Shown here: positions 35,341 to 47,000 of the stretch, piece after piece | Layout: each line of letters begins with the position of its first letter | Position numbering within the stretch: position 1 is the first letter of the stretch | DNA from: Strigops habroptila | Lineage: Eukaryota; Chordata; Aves; Psittaciformes; Psittacidae | Length of the DNA stretch: 64,000 nt | Direction of reading: 5' to 3' | Assembly (NCBI RefSeq): GCF_004027225.2 | Contig: NC_044302.2 | Coordinates: 76,447,253-76,511,252, forward strand | Made by a program: the position numbers and the translations under genes | Notes under the pieces: model-generated | The model's database searches: none | What the model was told of the DNA's origin: nothing | What the model saw: only the letters and a program-made list of their open reading frames with translations

Positions 35341-38300
35341 ACGCACGGCATCGCTGGCCTGGTCAGGGGTCTCCCGCTTTGAAGTTTTAATTGGTCCTTA
35401 GGACACAGCTTCGGCGCTGTGAAATGCTGCGCTAGCGTTGTTCTCACAGCAGCAGCCAGAGAACAGGCTGAAACATAAAGTTGCCCTGAGTAAAGCAACA
35501 TGAGATGGATGGTTTTTGAGAACTATTTTTCGAATAAAGGACATGTTACAGATCTCAAATACACAGATTTGTGAAAGACGCAATGCCACGGGTAAGGTTA
35601 TTGATGGTGAAGAATGGTTTACAGTTGTCCCATGGCTAAGGAGGCGGCCAGGCAATAGCAAGTTACGATGGAAAGAAGCGGCCAGGCAATAGCAAGTTAC
35701 GATGGAAAGCAGTGACCAGGCTGGCGGGACGTGCTGGTGGACTTCCTCAAAACAATGGCATTGCCTTTCGTTAACAACTTCAGGAGATGGACTGCCAGCT
35801 GAAATTGTAGGTAGCACAAAGTTTGTAAGATCCACCAACAAAAAATAGTTCAGAGTACCCACCCCAGGCAGATGACTTTCATTGATATTCTATTAGAACT
35901 AATAGCAACAACAGTGCTCTAACTGGTGAGACCCTCGATCCGTCTAGGTTGCAAGAAAACAATACTTTAGGAAAATATGTTCAAATTGTTACTACATCAC
36001 TTGCCTAATCCAGTAACAAATTCTGTATAAACAGAGGTGTGGGCTAAAGAAGATATTTTTTTAAAGACATACAGTGTATATTTTCACAAAACCAAATAAT
36101 TGTTGACTGTCCTACAGAGTTGTGATTTACCTTGTTTATAAACATGCCTGGCATGCAATTCACATTCTGCCTGCGAGTACCTGATTTATGGGCCACTCAG
36201 TAATTCAGATTCCAAATGATTATCACTGCAGATTATACAAAGGGGAGATAAGAGAAACCAACTTTTTGTTACAAGCCAGCGGTATGGGTGCAGTTGTCAA
36301 CAGTAATACCCAGAAATGGTATTAATTGTTGTCCAGCAGCACATATTTAATTGGTTTGAGTAGGAGCCTACTCTCTAGGTTTCCACCTCACAAAGATATC
36401 CCTTGGGACATGAACCTTGGTGGTGTGTAAACATCCTGTCCAGATTTATGGGTCTACAGAAATACTTTGACATTTTCTTCTGGAACTCAAGAGTGCTTTT
36501 TATGGTTGGTTGAAGCCATTATATTTTTTGTTCTCTATTTCTCCTTTCCCAGAACGGTATGTGCAGTAGCACCTTGCATAAGAAAATAGACAGAAAAGGA
36601 ATTTATAAAATAGCTCTGTGTAAAATTTAAAAAATAAAACTGCAGTGTCTCTCAGGGTAAGCAGAATATGCATATGCAGATCATGAGACAAACAATATGT
36701 AATACTTGATGGAAAACAGCACAGTGTAGACTGTTAAACAATCCAAACTTACTGAGCTTTCTACATCTTTTCTCTATGTCTTTGTTGGAAAATCAGTGCA
36801 AAGACCACAGGCAGAAAAAGAAAGCTTCAGACAATCTGAGTATCGTTCTATGTAGTTTTTGCTTTTCAAAGTCCTTACTGGAAGAAAAGAAAAGACAGTA
36901 TGTGTATCGTTCAGTGTCCTGGCTGCACACCATAAGGATAAAACCTCAATGCTTTATCCCACTCTTTCTTCGTTCTTAGTTTCTTAGTCTTTGTACCCAT
37001 TTATAGTTTACAAGTAGATAGAGCTGTTTACTCTGTCATATCAGCCCTGAGAATACTATTACTCATAAAAATTGTAACCCACCAGGTTTGACCTCTTCCA
37101 AAAGGACTGGATGACAGCCTAGCAAAATAGGATGACTGAATATTTATGATCATTATACAAGCTTTACCTCTGTTTTTCTAAAAGATGATATGTTTTATTA
37201 AAAATTACTTAAGCTGTAGTGAAGTATGTTTTAGACAAATGATATCTACAGCTTTAAAACAGCTAGAAAGGAACATCTGACAGATTCTGGTATAGTTTTG
37301 GCTACATAAGAGTAGTTTTAAAATCTTTCCTGTAGAGCTACTATATTGGCTGCCTTGTGCTATCCCAGCTTACAGGTAATGCTTATTTCCCATTACTGAC
37401 CTTAATGTTTACTATCAAGATTCGCTAATATCTTTTGAAGTAATATGATATCATTTCAGCCTCTTCCTTTCTGTGTATAAATCTCTGATCGTCAGGTTTT
37501 TCAAACAAACAAACACTGACATAAAAGGAATTCAGAACCTCAGGGCAGTAACCATCTTCCTTTCCATTTCAAAAAGCATGAATTGCACTATGTTTTTTTT
37601 CCCTAATAGGCAGATGCTGTGTCATACAAACAGGCAGCTTTGCAAAGGAGAAGAACTGATACGTGGCTATCAGTCTTTTAAATTAAAATTAAATTGAATT
37701 TCATCAAGCAAGTTTAAATTCCCACTCTATGTATTATCAAGTGGCAAAGAAATAGCAATTTTGAGGTCTTGTTGCATTTTTCCATAGAGATGGCTTCCAA
37801 GTAGTACCTCATGTCGTCGAAGTTCGAGGTGGAGACATGGAGTGAGCAAGGGACATGGCATGGAGGTGCTGTTAACAGCATCAAGGTTGAGTTCAACTCT
37901 GAACTTAGGAAGTCTGCTTCTACAAATAACACATAGTTTTCACTAAGTTAAACCAGAGAATTTTAACTAAACTAAAATTATTTATGATTTTTTTTGTCCT
38001 GAACTATTCTAATAGGATTTTACTTACAGAAAAGTTTGATATTGAGTAATGCAGACTCTAAATCGTTTCACCTAAAAAAGTTGTAAATAAGGTAGCTCTA
38101 AGAATTCAGGATATAGTTAAAATTATTATCAATGTTTGAGTAATTATAAGCAATAGTTAAGACAACGGTCAGTAGTCAATAAAAGGGAACTAGCCCAATC
38201 ATTTTTTCCCTTTATCATATTTGCATACTGTTCTAACTTAGGAGTCACTGACAACAAGTGGGTCAGGTTACCACCAAAGACTTTCACATTAAGTTACTTA

Positions 38301-41300
38301 ACCTCAGTCATTAAAGGGTCAGTGGCACTGACTAGTTTGCTTGCTAGTCCTCAGAAAGTGAGGCACTGCAGCGCTGCTGGCTTAGGTGAGGCAGTGCAAG
38401 CAAAGCCATTCAAAGTTCGGGTACACTGGGATGTGAGAGGTGCTTGCTGGGAACATCTCAGTTACCACATCATGCACACGTAGGTAATCTTGGCAGTAAG
38501 ATATAACTTATACTGAACATAAACTGCCGAACTAGGAGGTGACTCCCTGAGCCATCCACCTGCTTGGACTAAACTTTTGAAGTAAAGATCTATAGTTTGG
38601 CCTTTTATTAGTGTTCTTTTTTAGACAGCAGAATAGCCCCTTGTATAAACTGGTTTAGTGCCCTTCTGTGCAAACACTGAATCTCACATACTTCTGTGCA
38701 TTTGTATTTCAGGAAAAGTACTAAATTGTTCCTACTGCAGTCTATGCAACAGGCATCTGGGCTGAAATTCTCATCCAGCGTCCTTTTTCTGGCGTGCAGC
38801 GGATGCAATCTAGTCACTTTGCATACAAAAGATGTTATCTCCGACACTTCCCCTCTTTCGTCCCCTCTGCCCCCTGAATGCTGCTGTGACACAACATGAT
38901 ACCTACAGCACAGCAGCTGTAAAAAATCCCCAAATTTCCCTACCAGTCATCACCCCACATTCAAGTTCAACCAAAACTCAAGCTGGGCAGAGCCCTTCCC
39001 ACACAGCCTGCATACAGAGGGGGGTAACTGCCTGCTTAAAGCTCCAGCCACTCCTCTCTGCCATCTGCCTCCTTCAGATGCGTTTGTTCTCATCTGCATT
39101 AAAAACAGTGTTTGAATTACTGTAGAAAAAATAATTGCTTCTAACGAGCAGTGTGTTAGACAGGTGAATCATGCCAATGTCCTTTCAGCTCACTGATTTA
39201 AGCTAACACACCTTCATTTTTGTTTTAGTTGTCTAGGATTCAGCAAAGGATCAGTTGCACAGCTATGAGCATGAATCATTAAACAGTAGTAACTCTCTCA
39301 CTTCTGCCTGCCCATAATATGTTTGAATTATCCTTCGCCTAACTAGATTAAGCTGATGTGGAAAACAACTGTCTTCCAAAATAAGACTCCATCCAGACAA
39401 CTTTTCTGAAATAATGTCTAAAGTAGGTCTTTTGATTGATGGGGGGTTTTGGTATTGCTTTTCGGGGTTGGTTGGTTGAGGTTTTTTGTCTTTTTTTTTT
39501 TTCCCCATAAATAAACACACATTCAACAGTTTGTAATGCCAAACTCCTAACCCGTTACAGCTACATTCAGAAAGCAGATACCCTGTCCTGATGCCTTTCT
39601 TCTCAGACTCAGACAACGACTGTGCTGCAAAGCTGTAGAGAGAACAGTAGTGGTAGATTTCAGAAATGCTGCGAGGGCACACTGGGTATGTGCTGTGGAG
39701 TAGGTTAAGTAAAGCTCAGGAAGTGTTTCAGTGCAGTCTGTGGCTACCTGTCTGGTACAAGCAAAAGGTTGATCCACATCGGCCTTGAAAACTGCATGCA
39801 GATGTCTGCCACTTGTTTTGATGAGGCTGTCGTGTTGAGTCAGATGTCTCCAGAGCACACAGAATTATTCTGTACTTGCTAGGTAGAGTCCCTGCCGTAA
39901 AAGCTTCCCGGCTAAGAGACAGGAGGCCAAGGAGGACATCTTACCCAAACTTGTAACAGAAGTTAAAATAAAAAGGGCTGGACTAACATCTGTGGCAGTC
40001 TGCACTTTGAATGAGGAATTAACCTCATTGTTTTGTGTTGCTAATATGATCTTAGCTTTCCTTTTTGAAAGATGTTTTTGTTTCCCCATAGGATGTAAAT
40101 ATTTGCTTATTAATCTTAATGCTTTCTTATTTTTCAGCCTCTCCATATAACAGCAGCACACTACAGATCAGAAGTTTTATGATCTCCATTGTAAGTCACC
40201 TGGATGACCTCATACCTACTGAAGGTGATACTGAAGATGACTTGGAAGTTGGATCAGGAGCCACCAACCATACTAGATCATTCCTACATGAACAGCGAAT
40301 AGTGTCAGTGCAAACAGTGAGATACCTCGCTAGTCCATGGCTGACGCATTTTGTTCCTTCAGTTTACACCGTAGTGCTTGTGCTGAGTCTCCCCCTAAAC
40401 ATTACAGCGATACTTGTGTTTCTGAAAAAAATGAAAATTGAAAAGCCAGCTGTGATATACATGCTGAATTTGGCCCTTGCAGATGTCCTGTTTGTAAGCG
40501 TGCTTCCTTTTAAGATTGCTTATCACTTTTCTGGAAATGACTGGGCTTTTGGACCCGAAATGTGCCGTTTCATCACTGCTGCTTTCTACTGTAACATGTA
40601 TTGTTCAATTATGCTTATGACAAGCATTAGCTTCGATCGCTTCTTAGCAGTGGTATATCCCATACGGTCTCTTGGGTGGCGTACGTTAACACGTGCCTCA
40701 CTGATTTGTTTCATCATATGGCTTGTAGCGATAACTGGGGCTATACCTCTTCTCATTAGAGAGCAAACAATGGAAATACCCAATTTAAATATAACTACTT
40801 GCCACGATGTGCAAAGAGAATCTGAGCTTCATGGCTATTACCTCCACTTCTTCTCCATCTTCTCTTCTGTGTTTTTTGTAGTGCCATTTATAATTTCTAC
40901 TGTCTGTTACGTGTGTATCATTCGATGTCTTAGTTCTTCTACTCTTGTTGCAAAACAAAACAAGAAGACGCGTGCCTTGCTCTTGTGTGTGGCTGTTTTT
41001 TCTGTTTTTGTTATTTGCTTTGGACCAACAAATGTTCTCCTATTAATTCATTATATCCATTTTTCTTATGACAACAGCTTAGAATATCTCTACTTTGCCT
41101 ATCTACTCTGTGTTTGTATCAGCAGCATTAGCTGTTGCATTGATCCCTTCATTTACTACTATGCTTCTTCTCAGTATCAGAGACAACTTTTCAGTCTCTT
41201 CAATTGTAAAAAGACTTTTGATCCTAACAGTAGTAACAGCAGTGGCCAGTCAATGTCTACCACTAGCAGAAGGGGTACGTGCTCTACTAATGTGAACAAC

Positions 41301-41333
41301 AGTGTCTACAGGAAATTATTAGCAATGCATTGA
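35039..41333 (+). CDS. F2R: F2R, proteinase-activated receptor 1 (thrombin receptor), complete in 2 exons
   Basis: Join 35039-35117 and 40138-41333; donor G|GTGAGT, acceptor TTTTCAG, and the split codon gives Ala27. The product is 424 residues (human 425). It is a class A GPCR unmasked by thrombin cleavage and signalling through Gq, G12/13 and Gi. Residues 1-26 form the signal peptide. Aligned cleavage is LQIR38|SFMIS, followed by an acidic stretch at 48-63 in the position of the hirudin-like site. Seven membrane segments lie at about 98-122, 130-156, 168-194, 212-232, 262-288, 306-332 and 343-370. Visible motifs: FDRF at 192-195 (DRY position), the disulfide pair Cys169-Cys248, the ITTCHD loop-2 signature, DPFIY at 362-366, and a tail Cys383 possibly palmitoylated. 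Sequons include Asn31, Asn70 and Asn244. Assignment to PAR1 rather than PAR2 or PAR3 rests on loop 2, SNSSGQ and NNSVYRKLL in the tail, and synteny with IQGAP2. Oddities are the divergent tethered ligand and a second R|SFL motif at 73-76. Confidence 0.97.
35644..35721 (+). repeat. 34-bp tandem repeat in F2R intron 1
   Basis: Two copies at 35644-35677 and 35678-35711 differ at one of 34 positions. Each starts GCGGCCAGGCAATAGCAAGT. A partial third copy (GTGACCAGGC) follows. Confidence 0.92.
39438..39505 (+). repeat. G/T-rich low-complexity tract
   Basis: GGGGGGTTTTGG, then GGTTGGTTGGTTGAGG and a T14 run. In F2R intron 1. Confidence 0.85.
40138..41333 (+). CDS. F2R: F2R exon 2 (exodomain, seven-helix core, tail)
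   Basis: Contains almost the whole receptor in one exon, as in other PAR genes, and ends in TGA at 41331-41333. The frame is open upstream of the acceptor to an ATG at 40119, but the conserved acceptor and fit to exon 1 show that this ATG is intronic. Confidence 0.98.
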
Positions 41334-41580
41334 GAAAACATGTCTTACATCTGCTTAATTTTTAGGCAATTTCAGACAAAAAGAAAGACTGCATTATATA
41401 TTACAAGTTTTTGTCCGATACATAGTTCTGTGGATTTATTATAGTAATAAAGAATTCATATTATAACTCTGTAAATGTACATATATTGCATATATAAATA
41501 AGTTAACATAGAGGGGAAAAATAATTCCTTAATAATAGTTGTTGAGTGTTTTTCAAATAAATCTTTTTTTTTCAGACAAA
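41334..41580 (+). terminator. F2R: F2R 3' UTR with two AATAAA signals
   Basis: AT-rich 3' UTR. Hexamers lie at 41446-41451 and 41556-41561; the second is followed at once by a T-rich element. Longer forms ending further downstream cannot be excluded, since the human 3' UTR is longer. Confidence 0.6.
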
Positions 41581-43435
41581 TCCTTTGCATTGTTAGTTCA
41601 GTTTCTTGCAGGTGTTTTATGAAATCCCATTTTAGGATTTTTAACTGTATCAGGTTGATTAAATTCTTACTTATGGAACTTCTCCATCTATCCAGTACTT
41701 CCTGAAGAAAGTGAAAATATCTTTCCAGGCTTTGGGGGTTTTTTCCCTATTTCTCAATATTTCGGGAATAATCTTAGCATTATTTTGCATTTTGGACACT
41801 GAAACTTCTTTTATTTTACATTTTTATATATTCCACTGCAAAAGAGTCTGTGTGGTTTTAGGAATGTGGGCAACTGAAAACCAGCAATTAATTGGTGCAA
41901 TGTGTCAGGGAAGATAATTCTCAGCAGCTAGAACTAGCCTTTCTTTTGGTGTGTGCTGGGCATCTTGGTTATGAACATGGTATTTTTCACAGTTAATTTA
42001 ACAAAAAAAATGTGGCATTTTATTTCACAAGCAATCGATGTTGAATGGCTCTCCAGAAAATATGCTGAAAAAGCTGTATTTATCATCCTGTTCTGCAGTT
42101 TGCAAACCTGTGCTTAAGTGCACATGATCAATCATCATGCACATGTTTAGGACTCAGAAATATCCCTTGTCCCTTCCAAGTCTGGAAATATTTTGTATTT
42201 TACGTAGTGTCCACATCTACGAAAGTAGCTGGTGTAGAGCCCAATAGCTAACTTCACTCTGTGTAGCATTCTTTTACTACAAGGGACGCTAAAGCCAAAT
42301 AACAGGAATTCTGTTTTAGAAATGAGCATGCAGGTAATAGAACTGTATATGAAAATGGAAATCAGATTAAGAGGGAATTTGTTTAATATAAGATTTGCCA
42401 TAGGAGTCTGCCAAGAAGTGCAGCAATGGATAAAAGCTCTCTTCAGTCCAGCACAAGTGATAAGAAATGTAAACTTTTGCATACAGTGTGACAGTGAGAA
42501 ACTTCTTTCTAACCATGATCTCTTGTCAGATTGTGTCTGTTCCTTAATGGACTTAAACATAATTAAGTATTGCATTACCAGAGGAGTCTCTCTAGATATT
42601 TGTTCTCAGGTATTTGCCACTTTCTAAGTACGAGTGCTAAAAATACATGTATATGTAGTTTGTAAGGCTAAACTCCCACAAATTAAGACACATTCAGTTA
42701 CATTCTCATTTAATATATTAGGGGTGGTTTCAGTTTTGAGCAAAATCTTAAAAATTTGAAGATCTGCTTCTTGCTGGCAGAAAAAAATTACCTCTGTGCT
42801 TCCTGTAGTTACAGGCTGGAGGACTGTTTTTTAGACCTCTTAGATAGTTGGGTTTTGTTGCAATGTCATGGTATTTTGGTTCACAAGAATGGTTTAGGTA
42901 GCAAAAAAAGACCATATAGTCTGCTTTGCAAGGAGCAGTACTACATGCTAGGAGAGAGGCTAAATGTAGGTGGAAAACAGGTCAGCAATCAGCTATTATT
43001 TACTTCATTTTGCTTTGTGGTTGGGTGGTTTCACTTGTAACCTCCATGTGCTCAAGAACATTTGCAAGTGAGCAACTTCTTCCTACCTTGCAGGGTGAAA
43101 AAATGAGAGGGGTGAACACAACTGTTTATTCTCATGGCTAAGAGCATCAACAAAGATCTTGAGTAAGAGTGACTAAGAAAGATTTTACGCATGTTTGTAA
43201 GCCAGTATTCCAGCTCTTACACACACACTGCTGAATCTGGGTTTGCTGATGATTCTGGCTTGCACACAAATGAGAAGAAAAAAAGAAAGAAAAACAGGAA
43301 AGGCAGTTCCAGCACAGAACCCTTAAATAAAAAGGGTACCTAAGTAGGCTTCTTGACTTCTTGGTAACTAGCTAAAATGCTAGTTTTCCCAAAGTTGCCT
43401 TTGGAAAGTATTTTCATGTTGCCTAAGCATGTTTG

Positions 43436-43868
43436 AAAATGCAACATTTGATAGGCTTGAGCAGTGGGCCCATGCAAACCTCATGAACTTCAACAAGGTC
43501 AAGTGCAAGGTCCTGCACCTGGATCCAAGCAGACCCCAGTGTCTATACAGGCTGGAGGATAAAGGGATTGAGAGCAACCCTGTGGAGAAGTACTTGGGGG
43601 TACTGACAGGTGGAAAACTGGACATAAGCCAAGCAATGTGTAGTCATAGCCCAAAAACCCAACCGTATGCTGGGCTGCACCAAAAGGAGCGTGACCAGCA
43701 GGTCAAGCGAGGTGGTTGTCCTTCTTTACTCAGCTCTCATGAAACCCCACCTGCAGCAGCAGCACTGCATCCAGCTCTGGGGCTCCTAACATAAGCAGAA
43801 TGTGGACCTGCTTGAGTGAGTCCAGAGAAGGGCTACAAAGATGATCAGAGGGCTGGAGCACCTCTCCT
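43436..43868 (+). mobile_element. CR1 LINE fragment, left part of interrupted copy
   Basis: Encodes CR1 reverse-transcriptase C-terminal remnants: RLEQWAHANLMNFNKVKCKV, then NPVEKYLGVL, continuing to CAGAGAAGGGCTACAAAGAT and GGCTGGAGCACCTCTCCTGT. Broken by frameshifts. Continues after the nested antisense copy. Confidence 0.92.
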
Positions 43869-43955
43869 GTGAGAAAGTTAGAATCACAGAATCACAGAAT
43901 GGTTTGGGTTGGAAGGGACCTTAAAGACCCTCTAGTTCCAACCTCCTGAAGCCTC
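43869..43955 (-). mobile_element. Nested CR1 3' tail inserted in an older CR1
   Basis: AGAATCACAGAATCACAGAA, then TGGTTTGGGTTGGAAGGGAC and CCTCTAGTTCCAACCTCC, a CR1 3' end in opposite orientation to the CR1 on both sides. Confidence 0.85.
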
Positions 43956-44047
43956 TGGGGAGACTTTATTGTGGCCTTTCAGCACTTTCAGTGGGTGGAC
44001 TAGATGACTTTTAAAAGTTCCTTCCAACCCAAATCATTCAATGATAC
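43956..44047 (+). mobile_element. CR1 LINE fragment, right part of interrupted copy
   Basis: GACTTTATTGTGGCCTTTCA, then GGTGGACTAGATGACTTTTA and CCTTCCAACCCAAATCATTC: the coding remnant joined to the CR1 3' tail on the plus strand, with an internal deletion. Confidence 0.85.
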
Positions 44048-47000
44048 ATGCATAGGCATCCTGCTCTTATTGAATTAAGCATTTATATGTGAGTTATTTG
44101 GAACAGGCTACAATTCTCAGTGTCTGCTTTTGCTGCTGTATTTGATGTCAAGAAGAAAGGCAGGACCTGCTCAAGTAGCAGCAGTTTATGGAGCCAACCT
44201 CAGGCACAAATAGCATTTGCAAAACAGGTTATAAAAACTGTTGAGCATGGCCATGCAGCAAAGCACAGTGTGATAGCCTTTTGAGGAAACTGAACCAGAA
44301 AAGTACCACAATTTAGACTGACATGCTTAAGCTAACAGGAAAAGCTAATCATCTCTGCATGCTTGATGCACCCTTGCACTGCAAGCTTGGAAAGAAAACG
44401 AACATCTTTTTCAGGGCAAGTGGAGGGAGTGAAATCTGACCAAAAGAAATTAAACCCATTGATGTTATGTGCTGTTTCACCCATATGGTAATAGAATTAT
44501 ACCAAATAACATTTGGAGATGAGGAGTGTTAGTGCGAGGCACTAAACATGCATAAGAAAGCTTGCTAATGTTCCAGATATGCAAGCTTCATGTTGTCGCA
44601 ATATTGGCAGGTGCAAGATTTGTAATCATCAGCATGGTTTCTGTTGCTCAAATAGTGGCTGTCATTGGTACAACTTATTTCACAGGAGAAGGTGTGCTTA
44701 AGTTAGCATGGCAGGGATTTTGCAGGGATTGGTCCACTCACGCTAGAAGCATTTTATCAGTTAATGCCAAGCATGTATCTGCCTTACAACCTGCTTCCTG
44801 CAACTTGACTGCAGACAGAGTATGGTCTGCTGGCTGTTAGCTCTGTTTCCCCATTTATTGAATCCTAGCCAGAAATGTGAATATGCTGCAAAGTGTGTTC
44901 ACAAGGTTTTGCATGAGGCAAACTGGATCAGGCCACTGAATCTCTCCCCACTTGAGATGGGATCCAGAAATTTTAAGAGAGTACGAGCCATCTAGCAGAT
45001 CACCAGCTATAGCTTCACACTGGAGCGCTCCAAGAGCTGAGGGAGCAAACAGAAGGGTCTGGTGTGCTGGGTGCAATATTTAAGCAAATTCCTAGAAAAC
45101 AACTTTTTTTTTTGTTTTTGATCATTTTCATGTTTGATCTTATCACAGTTTGATCTTTCAAGACGCTGAGCAAATTAAAAAGTGAATCAGCCCTCTCACG
45201 CGGTTAGAATTGATGACCCGCATAAGTTCTTTTTCATGGCATTTTGCAAGTACTATAGAAATGGTTTAGCGACAGCTAATACAGCTGGAGATGCTGAACA
45301 AATAACATGCTATAATCCAGGTCAACACTAGAGAGCATTAAAATAACTAGGTATGGCTGTTGCAATTTGGCTTGTTGAGGAGGACCACTAGAAACCAAAT
45401 CTGAACACCACGCTGAACTGCAAACTACTGATTAGCCCTCTAAACAAACATGTGGATTTGTAAAGGTAAAAAACTATTGGAATTGTGTTGGAAAAGTGAG
45501 TGGCTTTATTTTAAACAGAACTTGTTAAAAGGTGCAGCAAAGTCTTGTGGAATAATTTTCCTTTTCTTTGTGCTACCAACCTTATAATAGTGGTGCTTGT
45601 AGTGCCACAAACAAGACTCTCTCCTCAGAAGAAGGCCTGACATTTAAAGCATGGCACTAAGCTCAAATGCAGTCCATTAAGGTCAGAGCTGATAAAGTCA
45701 ACTAACAATGAAAATCTGGTTTGGTGTTCCCTCACCAAAAGAAAAACAGATGACATTGAGTCAAAATCATCCACAGTAAGCCTGGGAAAGTCACTGTCCT
45801 TGCCTTTGATCTGTTTTGGGGTTTGTGTTAGGAATTGGGGTCTTCGTGGTTTTGGTTTTTTCATTGCACTATTACATACTAGATGCAGCAATCCTGGGGA
45901 AGTCCTCACGTGTGTTTTTTCATCTTGGTGGATGGGGCAGCATGCACCCAGGCAGTGCCAAAGGTTGTGCCACAGGGTCTGGGCACAGGGGTCCCCCAGC
46001 TTATCCTCCCACAGGGCTCGCAGCCTGCTCACACCAGCTTGCTATGTTTCTCCCTTCAGCTCATCTAGAGGTGGCAGGCAGGACACTGCTGCTTCCCAGA
46101 AGCCTGAACACAGAGAAGGAAAATAACTGCATGGACTTGCACAGCCAGATTGTCTATAAATATCTGATCACTACTGGCTCCCTATAGTGGTTGGTTGGTT
46201 TGCTTGGTCGGTTGGCTGGTTTACATATATGTTTAAATAATTTAATTTTCTGGCTTATAAACAGGAAAGAGCAATCACTATCAGCAATAGCTAAGCAAGT
46301 TAGGATCCTAAAACCAAACCTTTCAAATTTCTGTTTCAGCCAGACACTGAAGTCCACCTACTCAGTTTATACTCCAGCGGGTGTGGAGCCTCCCTTGGAC
46401 CCTGTGTACCTGCTAGAACAGGATACAGTGGTACAGAAGCCACGGTTTCATAGACAGGAAATGATGCTGCCAAACACATGCTGTGGGAGTCTGCTTCCTT
46501 TCCCTCAGAACAGCACTTAATTGGAAACAGGCATCCAGCTCCAGAGGGTCCATTTTATCACTGCCGCCTCCTACTATAATGTCCTGTTTACTGAAACCTC
46601 CCTAAACACTGTTTCTTGTACAAGACAATATCCCACACAGTCCTCCTCACAATTCACACAGCAAGGTGCCTTTGGGATCTACTTTCAAACCACACCAGTT
46701 TTACTGTTAGTTAGTCGAAGCATTACAACATAACACACTGATTTGAATGTTTATTTTCTCATGTGGTCACTCGTATGACTTTCTTCTTCTCTTTTCAATT
46801 TTATAACAAAAAATTTTTGCTGCCTAGTCCAATCTCTCACTCTCATCAACACTGTTGCACAACCAAATAGAAGATGATGTGTTCTTGCCTGCAGCAAACT
46901 CATGGATTTGTAAAGTGATACCACTCACATCTGAGACCTTTTCCATGAACCATAAAATGCAAGAAATTTGCTAAGTTCACAAATCGGGTCAGCTAGAATA

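Larger units (their letters stand above)
35118..40137 (+). other. F2R: F2R intron 1
   Basis: A 5.0 kb GT-AG intron. The CpG island extends about 220 bp into it. It contains a 34-bp tandem repeat (35644-35711), and a G/T-rich stretch near 39438-39505. I see no nested gene; a 154-codon minus-strand open frame (35398-35862) is unrecognised and probably spurious. Confidence 0.85.

Noticed and set aside
34534..35401. Long overlapping open frames on both strands (168-224 codons) at the F2R promoter
   Set aside because: They lie in a CpG island where stop codons are rare, are Pro/Ala/Arg/Gly-rich in all frames and match no family. Only the exon 1 segment 35039-35117 is supported.
35398..35862. 154-codon minus-strand frame as a gene
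   Set aside because: No domain or splice context is recognised, and it includes a tandem repeat. Kept only as an observation.
40119..40137. ATG at 40119 as the F2R start
   Set aside because: It lies before the splice acceptor at 40136-40137. Exon 1 supplies the signal peptide and its phase fits exactly.
45625..46187. Overlapping frames of 108-135 codons on both strands
   Set aside because: Frames on both strands and in two plus frames at once, with no domain. Not supported as a gene.
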